DNA of 64,000 nucleotides, taken from the NCBI GenBank assembly GCA_950295325.1, contig OX485803.1:76647554-76711553 (forward strand). The letters are read 5' to 3'. The notes below the pieces were generated by a model. That model was given only the letters and a program-made list of their open reading frames with translations. It was not told the origin of the DNA and made no database searches. Shown piece after piece: positions 57,429 to 64,000 of this stretch. A program made the position numbers and the translations under genes. Numbering within the stretch: the first letter of the stretch is position 1; each line of letters opens with the position of its first letter. The DNA comes from Polytrichum commune. Lineage: Eukaryota > Streptophyta > Polytrichopsida > Polytrichales > Polytrichaceae.

Positions 57429-58349
57429 CCCCTAAAGGACCGGGGGTGTTTTAGCTTAGGTCATGTTTTCTTGATTAGCTCTTGTAGCAAGCTCAATTTC
57501 TTATTAGTGTGGGGTAATTTTCACGATCGGCACCGTTGAAACTAAAGAAGACTTACATAGCTTGTTTATGGAAAAAAGATCGACAAGATCGCACAATTTC
57601 TGAGAAATCGCCACCGTTGAGAAGATTGATGGAAATTGTTTGGGCAGGGGGTACTTCGTACTTATGCTAGAATCAGATTGCTTAGAAGTGCTCCAAAACA
57701 TGTGAAATTTTTACCACATGTAAATAACATTATGACCCTCATGTGGAATTTGTTTCGTCAAATTCTAAGGTGTGGAAAAAAAGATATGGGACTCTGAAGT
57801 CTCCAAGCAATGAGATTGGGCCCAAAGACTGAAAACTCAAAGAATTCGCCAAAAATCCAATCCTTCATCATTTTCTGATCGGAAAAGACCATTGGATCCA
57901 TCTCGCAAAAACAGCCAGGGTCCTCTCCCCGCAAATTTGGACTTCTTTGGAACAATCTCATCCAATTTGCACTTTTCTACAATCAAAAGCCCCCTGGGGG
58001 CCTTACAGTCCTTAGAAGTGCTCCAAAACATCTAAAATTTTTACCACATGTAAAGAACATTATGACCCTCATGTGGAATTTTTTTCGTCAAATTTTGAGT
58101 TGTGGAAAAAAAGATATGGGACTCTGAAGTCTCCAAGCAATGAGATTGGGCCCAAAAACTGAAAACTCAAAGAATTCGCCAAAAATCCAATCCTTCATCA
58201 TTTTCTGATCGGAAAAGACCATTGGATCCATCTCGCAAAAACAGCTAGGGTCCTCTCCCCGCAAATTTGGACTTCTTTGGAACAATCTCATCCAATTTGC
58301 ACTTTTCTACAATCAAAAGCCCCCTGGGGGCCTTACGGTCCTTTAGGGG
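57429..58349. mobile_element. piggyBac-type MITE with TTAA duplication
   Basis: 921 bp bounded by TTAA at 57425-57428 and 58350-58353. TIRs are CCCCTAAAGGACCG on the left and the same 14 bases on the minus strand at the right end. TTAA target sites and TIRs beginning CCC are the hallmark of piggyBac elements. The interior has no transposase and is mostly a 330-bp tandem duplication. Confidence 0.8.
57684..58343 (+). repeat. 330-bp tandem duplication inside the piggyBac-type MITE
   Basis: Two nearly identical units (about 57691-58020 and 58021-58343). The few differences include CATGTGAAATT/CATCTAAAATT, TTCTAAGG/TTTTGAGT, GGGCCCAAAGACT/GGGCCCAAAAACT and CAGCCAGGG/CAGCTAGGG. The high identity implies a recent duplication compared with other repeats here. 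Confidence 0.95.
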
Positions 58350-58741
58350 TTAAGCGTCTAAGGGCCGGTTTACACTATGGACCATGGAAGAGGGCCTTTT
58401 TCAATAGTCCAAGTTCATGGTCTAACTTCCATGGTCCAACTTCTTAAGAAATTGGTTTTGAAAAGTCTTGGGCCCCTCACTAGGTGTAAACCGAATGTGG
58501 ACCAAGAAGAATGACCATGCACCAAAAAGTGAATGTGCTTGTTTTTTTTAATACATGCCCAAAAAGGGTAGTTTTGAAAAAAAATTAAAGTTTGACCATT
58601 CTCATGTCTTCTCTTTAGCTTCACCTGTCTTCACTTGTTAAATGTGTCGAAGTTGTGGCTTGCAAATCTTCTCACAACATATAGTTACAAAAAATGAGAG
58701 ATTTAATTTGTGCATGTGACATGTACCTTGTGTTGTCACTA

Positions 58742-59051
58742 CATTAAATAGGATATTTAGTGTTTGATTTTATTTAATGTTGTTACCACTCTACTTTGCT
58801 CAACAATAATTTTCAATTCTTTGATAATTAGTGTTAAAAGATTTGCTAGAAGATATGTTGGAATTCTCCTTTTATCATTTTTTTTCATATCCTTCCTAAC
58901 ACTAATTCAAACATGTAACTTCCACATATTACCATAGTTGATATTTAGTGTTTGAGTTTACATTTGATGTTTACTCACTTTCATAGGGTTATTGATATTT
59001 AGTGTACACGTTCATATTTAGTGTATCAAACATTAAATATCTTATTTATTG
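58742..59051. mobile_element. Stowaway-like MITE, family S1, nested in the Harbinger-type element
   Basis: 310 bp. Ends CATTAAATAGGATATTTAGT and, on the minus strand, CAATAAATAAGATATTTAAT, with TA on both sides (58740-58741 and 59052-59053). Resembles the element in the LON1 intron (CACTAAATATGATAT...). Confidence 0.7.
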
Positions 59052-59438
59052 TAGTAAAAACTATGCAAAAAGAACCGCAATTGTTTTCCCATTGCGGTTC
59101 TCTTGACCACCATGATCTACAGCCGTTAAACGACCACAATTTTTTCTTTTTTCTTTTTTCAATTGTAATTTTAATTTTTTGGGGTGTTTAGAATACAGTT
59201 GGAAAGGTATTTTCAAGACCTTTCCAATGGTATATTACACGCCCCCAAAATCCAAACATTTCAGTTTGTAGACCAAAAAAACAAATATGCACTTGAATTC
59301 TTGAGTTCTAGATGTCCCACGTTGTTTGGTGAAACATGTGGGAACCAATTTAAGGGATAGGGCAAGGTAAAAATGGTGTCTAATGGGCTATGATATGATC
59401 AAGGCACATAGAGGGTAGATATGTTGAAAAGTGTGCCT

Positions 59439-59732
59439 TGTGTGCCTTACCTAGTGGGAAGGCTTGTATATTAACCCCCCCAAAAAAAATTATTAAAAAA
59501 TCATTAAAACAACATTTCTCTGCCATGAGTCCTTGCCTTTTCTTACCAGACCACCTCTCTTGCCTCTCTTACTGCAAAACCCGTTGTGTGCCTTACCTAG
59601 TGGGAAGAGTTGTATATTAAACCCCACAAAAATTTCATTAAAATTTCATTAAAACGGCATTTCTCTACCATGGGGCCCTTGCCATTTCCTACTAGACCAC
59701 CTCACTTGCCTCTCTCACTGCAAACCCCGTTG
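59439..59732 (+). repeat. ~146-bp tandem duplication
   Basis: Both units contain GTGTGCCTTACCTAGTGGGA, TTGTATATTAA, TCATTAAAAC, CATTTCTCT, AGACCACCTC and CTTGCCTCTCT. They start near 59439 and 59586 within the Harbinger-type element. Confidence 0.85.
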
Positions 59733-60043
59733 GACCATGTCAATGCATTTAGTAGGCCTTGAAAATTATATTTTGGGGACCTTGACCTTCATGGTCCCTC
59801 TACCATTTTTGCCTTAGTGTAAACCGAAGTGGTCCCGGGACGAGTTCAACAACCAATCATCGCTCTTACAACGCCATGGGACAACTTCATGGTCCATAGT
59901 GTAAACGGGTCCTAAGAGAACCAAATTGGGCCACTCCATGCACATAAATAAACTAAATATCTAATAAAACCAAATAAATTGTACCCCTCCCCCTCCTTCC
60001 CTTCCTCTCCTAGTTGCACCCAAACATTGCTTTAAATTGCTTA

Positions 60044-60770
60044 GGGTGAGTTTCCATGTAGGTTGCTCACCCACTAGATTCTAGATAATAGTGGGTTGGA
60101 GGTGTTCACATCTAGAGTAGAGGTGCCCCTAACCGATCACTTAGGATGTTATGCACAATATTTGGAGAAGTATAAGGCAGTGCTAAATTTTCATGTGTAG
60201 GAACATAGAAATTGGGAGGACTGCATATTTTTTGGTAACTTTATTTCTTAAATTGAAATTACCAAGCATTTTTGAAGCCAAAAGTTGGCCCAAACATATT
60301 ACCAATGTCTAGAGTCCGCCATAACTGTTCATTTTAACCGATCCTTCCTCTTCACTTTAACACTCCAAACCAAGACATGTGTCATGGCATTATTGGTTCC
60401 GGCCTGATCGAGTTTCAATCCCAACATGATTGAAATTCTTGTATCCTATAGATTGCTGATGGGGCCCTAATCGGGAATAGACTATTTTATTATAGTCTAG
60501 CACAAGCCGCCATCGATCCAACCACATTTTGGCGGGCCACTAGAATGTGGAGGGCCATCAACACAAGTCTTTAGACTTCCATGCACCCACTAAAGAATCT
60601 TTAACCTACAAGTGCCAATCATCGAAGAATTAGAACCGGTTGAAGAGAAGATGGGAAATAACTAGTTGGCACATACATACCCTACCATCAAATCTCCCCT
60701 ACGTTGGGTGGGTTAGTTTTTATTCACATTAGAATCTGGTGGGCGGGTGGCCTACATGAAACTAAGCTTT
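60044..60770. mobile_element. Harbinger-type MITE (family H1), second copy, split by an insertion
   Basis: Begins TTA|GGGTGAGTTTCCATGTAGG like the element at 7678. Later segments align in order: CAACCACATT, CACTA(T/A)AGAATCTTT, AATAACTAGTTGGCACATA, TTCACA(C)TAGAATCTGGTGGGC. The right terminus is degraded (GAAACTAAGCTTTAG). A 380-bp segment (60116-60495) absent from the first copy interrupts it. Confidence 0.75.
60116..60495 (-). mobile_element. Insertion containing repeat family B, flanked by TCTAG
   Basis: 380 bp absent from the other H1 MITE copy and flanked by TCTAG at 60111-60115 and 60496-60500. On the minus strand it carries the family B order CTATTCCCGATTAGG, AATCTATAGGATAC, AACCAATAATGCCATGACAC and CTTGGTTTGGAGTG. 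Family B is thus a mobile element with a probable 5-bp duplication; its class is unknown. Confidence 0.65.
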
Positions 60771-60886
60771 AGCATCTTTGTCCCTCCACCAAGTTGTGCT
60801 ATCCCATATGGGATTCCTATTAAAGTTGTTGGAAATGTGGGTAAAACTTTCTATTGGTTATCCTTTGTCAGCTACTTCATCTTGGC

Positions 60887-60900
60887 GGGGGGGGGGGGGG
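60887..60900. repeat. Poly-G homopolymer (14 G)
   Basis: Uninterrupted 14 G after TTGGC. Confidence 0.95.
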
Positions 60901-60904
60901 TTTG

Positions 60905-61440
60905 ACTGGTGTATTATTGGATACCATCGTGTGATAAAGGACATGGTCTCATTTTATGTTTCAAATTAAAATTTATAGATATATTGAAAATTTTAGCCAA
61001 GTGGAAATTTAATTTGAGAATATATTAGGTGTACTCTAATAAAATAGATCCCTAAATTTATATAGAATATCCCATTATTATGAGCATTGTTTCATGGCCT
61101 CCCCCCCCCCTTGAAAACATCCCTTTATCTCAAATGGGTATATTTCTACAAGAAAGGACCCCCCCCAAATGGGTGTGTAGAGGGTGTCTTCAACAGATGT
61201 TCTATTGCAAACCGCGGTGCAACAAAGGATAGGGTCTCATTTCATATTTCAAAATAATATTGATTTTTTTTAGCCAAGTGGATTTTTTTAAATGTATTCA
61301 ATATATACAATATACTCCTAAATACATGTGGAACATCCCATTAATATGTGCATTGTTTCATAGCCTCTCCCCTTTGAAAATACCCCTTCATGTCAAATGG
61401 GTTATATCTCTACAAAAGAGCAACCCCCCCCCGGGTGCAT
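60905..61440 (+). repeat. Direct duplication of about 270-280 bp
   Basis: Both halves contain AAAGGA(C)ATGGTCTCATTT-like, TTTAGCCAAGTGGA, TATCCCATTA (ATCCCATTAA), GCATTGTTTCAT, GCCTC(T/C)CCCC and TCAAATGGG(T)TAT. They begin near 60935 and 61222. Diverged, with C-rich homopolymers in each half. Confidence 0.75.
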
Positions 61441-61444
61441 TGAG

Positions 61445-64000
61445 GTTATGTAATGATAGCTTGATATGGAATTGCAAGTCATGAATTCCTTTTAAAATGT
61501 GACGCTCCTCTTACTACCTAAAGGGGAGACAACACACTTCACCAATATTGTGGTATTCACATTGTATATAAAGTTGTATATTAGTTGTATTGTTATCCAT
61601 AGTACAAATCCATCTTATTATTCAAAGCATATTTTAGTTATTTTCTATTTTAAACTAATTGCCACAACTTGAAAACGTTGACTTTGTAGCTATTGGATTT
61701 TCTCAAGGTCTATACCCATATGCATTTTGGAGTTGGTTCATACAAATGTCTAATTAGAAAAGAATGCCTTGACAAAAAAGATGGTATGAGCTTTTCATGG
61801 TTAGCTTCAAAACCTAAAGTTGAAGGGTGAGACTCACTAAACTCCCCTAATTTAGTGTTTTTTTTAAAAGAAAAAGAAGAAGAAAAAAGGTTTATTCATT
61901 GGCTCTTGGTCCATCCATTGGCTAGCTTATGAGGCATTTTCAATAGGCTTCAAGAAGCCCCAATTGACGATGTAGGATGACTATGTATATGGAAAATGCG
62001 ACAAGAAGTCCTACAAGGTTCACGTATGTGGCTAAATACAATTTTTTTGTGGCACGTATACGTGGCTTTGTTTTTTCAACATCGAGCTAATGTATGGCCC
62101 CCACTTTCTAAATTGTTAAAGAAAATGTGATTAACACAACCCCAAGTACAACAAACATTGGCTACATGTAAGAATTAGTGTATTAAAAGAATGGTTCGAT
62201 GGGGAATTGAACCCTAGTCTTCTGACCATGCCCACTATAATGTGGAACAACCTACAAAACACACATTAATCCAACCCATCTACCACCTAGAAATAAACTA
62301 AACATTTGACATGTGGTGAAGGTCAGGCCCCACCAATATCACCTTCCAATACTTCCATCCAATCATAGCTGATAAATTGCACAAAAAACGGTCACAAAGG
62401 CATCCTCAAGCATGCCATACATGGTTCAAAGTATGATACCAAAGTCTTTAGGTATAAATTCATGGGCTCCCTCATCATGTTCCAAAAATTGAGTGTAGGT
62501 GTAGTATGTTAGGTACCTCTCATGGAACTACAATTGCACAAAAACCTTCATTTTCCGTTCCACTACTTGGTTGTTGTTAGTTATGTGTGACTTGTGCATA
62601 CATCCATTACCATTACATTTATAAACTATTTGTAGCAACATAAATTGGAATTCATCTACTCTTCCCTTTCATAGCGAACCCTATGAGCTTCCAATATGAT
62701 ATGGTTGCTTAGCAAGGGAATGTGTTCAAGGTGTGAATGTTCTTTTGTCTTCCACACTACCTATCATTTGGATGTGAGCAATCCCAATGATTTCATGAAC
62801 TTGGAGAGGTTTGCTAAAATGAGGGCAATGTTAAATTTTTTTGCACCAAAGCCATGACATTAGGTTCTCAATCATCATTAAGGACATGGCAACTTTGTGA
62901 CATGACATCATGGTGATTTTGACATCATGGAGGAGTTTTGGAGCTCAAGGTTGTGGATGTCAAGATGCGGAGGCACCCACTCCTGAACAACCCCCATTTT
63001 GCCATAAGCATGTGAAGGTAAAGGTAATTAAGGGGAATGGGGTGCAAGGCAAACATGTGTATGAACAACATACAAGGGTGAGGATGACCATGGCATGTAG
63101 ATTGCAATGAGCATTGAAGTAAGCAAGTCAACAACGGGGTAGAAAGCACTGTAATGACAAAGGTGAGGACGAGTACGAGCACAAAGGTTAAGAAATAACT
63201 AAGGGTTTATTTTTTGTTTTGGGGGAGGGGGTTGCGTTGGAGCAACGTGCACATGAGCATGATGATCTTCACAACACATGCTAACACACGTGACTAAGGG
63301 GTTAGGGAGCATTGTGATGACCAAAGCAAAGATTAATAGGAACACACAAAGGTAAGCATATAAGCAAAGGGTTGGGGTAGAGTAGCAAACGCAATTGCAT
63401 GAGAACCATATAACGTTGACCAACAAAATGTAAGAGAAAGGGGAAGGGCTCAAGCCTTTAATGAAGAGGAGCTCCAAATGTAGGTTATTGGGAGGCTATT
63501 GCATGGATGGCGACCACAATCACGACCACAACATCAAGATGAAATGAATTGAGGTGAGCGAGGATGGCAAGCGAGGATGGCAACCATGAGCATAGCAAAT
63601 GCAACAAGCAAACACCAACACAAGGATGGCAACGACAACCACGAAAGTGAATGCAAAGGCAATGACAACTACATGAGCAACTAAGAGCGAGGGGAAGGTG
63701 GCGAGTGGCCAACGACAAGTGGATGACATATTAGCTACTATGGTGAAAGGTGGAGTCATGAGTGACAAGTGAAGTGAGGGCTACCATGGGAAAATAAATG
63801 GCTACAATTAGGGTTGAAGGTAGTGGGATGGGCTCGTTGATTCCTAGCCATAGGATCAAAGATCCTACACCAACAGTGTGGATCGCATAGCATGGTGGCC
63901 TCCCACACCCATGTGGTAATTGGTTGGCTAAATTTGCTATGAGTTGTATGGTGTCGGATAGCCCATCCCTTTATTTTTTGATGCCTTTTGTTAATATAGC
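61445..64000. other. Intergenic, no gene recognised
   Basis: No coding frame with motifs. On the minus strand GGTTCAATTCC (62203-62213) resembles a pol III B-box and may be a remnant SINE head. From 62900 to 63780 the sequence is purine-rich with GATGGCAA and GCAA-type low complexity, which keeps frames open by chance. Confidence 0.5.

Larger units (their letters stand above)
58362..59912. mobile_element. PIF/Harbinger-type non-autonomous element, 1551 bp
   Basis: The left end is GGGCCGGTTTACACTATGGA; the right end on the minus strand is GGACCCGTTTACACTATGGA; both continue CCATG. TAA flanks it at 58359-58361 and 59913-59915. No transposase frame is visible. It contains a nested S1-family MITE and a tandem duplication. 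It starts 12 bp after the piggyBac-type MITE ends. Confidence 0.85.

Noticed and set aside
62910..63770. Open frames on both strands near the right edge
   Set aside because: Produced by purine-rich GATGGCAA-type low-complexity DNA; no motif and no splice structure.

Overview
This is nuclear DNA from a land plant. Three genes interrupted by many introns identify it: a GEM-like GRAM-domain gene, a mitochondrial LON1 protease gene, and an EXA1-type GYF-domain gene. All three lie on the minus strand and their introns have GT-AG borders. The rest is AT-rich, decayed, nested transposable-element sequence. The species cannot be read from the sequence. The repeat load and large intergenic distances fit a medium or large plant genome, and a non-flowering plant is possible but unproven.

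Layout. 1-0.8 kb: broken, intronless GMP synthase copy running off the left edge. 1.03-2.13 kb: internally deleted hAT element with terminal inverted repeats (TIRs) and an 8-bp target-site duplication (TSD). 2.1-5.2 kb: no gene seen. 5.5-10.4 kb: GEM-like gene (4 coding exons plus a 5'UTR intron) whose introns carry MITEs and dispersed repeats. 10.7-13.95 kb: tandem pair of about 270-bp units, one split by a 2.3-kb Mutator-like element and the other by a solo LTR. 14.5-17.4 kb: dispersed repeats, a GGCCCA-rich MITE and a piggyBac transposase fossil. 17.4-22 kb: no gene recognised. 22.07-32.69 kb: LON1, 21 coding exons, 981 aa. 32.9-37.8 kb: intergenic, with two long hairpins. 37.86-47.96 kb: EXA1-like gene, 15 coding exons, 2055 aa. 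48.5-50.7 kb: two sets of tandem repeats upstream of it. 50.7-64 kb: transposon graveyard including 5S-rRNA-like tandem repeats, a tRNA-type SINE, a TTAA-flanked piggyBac-type MITE, a Harbinger-type element and several MITEs.

The three intact genes are housekeeping or regulatory genes with no operon-like relation: lipid-associated/ABA-linked GRAM protein, mitochondrial proteostasis, and translational control through eIF4E. For both long genes I rebuilt the splicing exon by exon; every junction keeps the reading frame and the totals divide by three (2946 and 6168 nt). The most unusual content is in the repeats, where element ends, TSDs and even empty sites can be read directly. I found no convincing new gene system.
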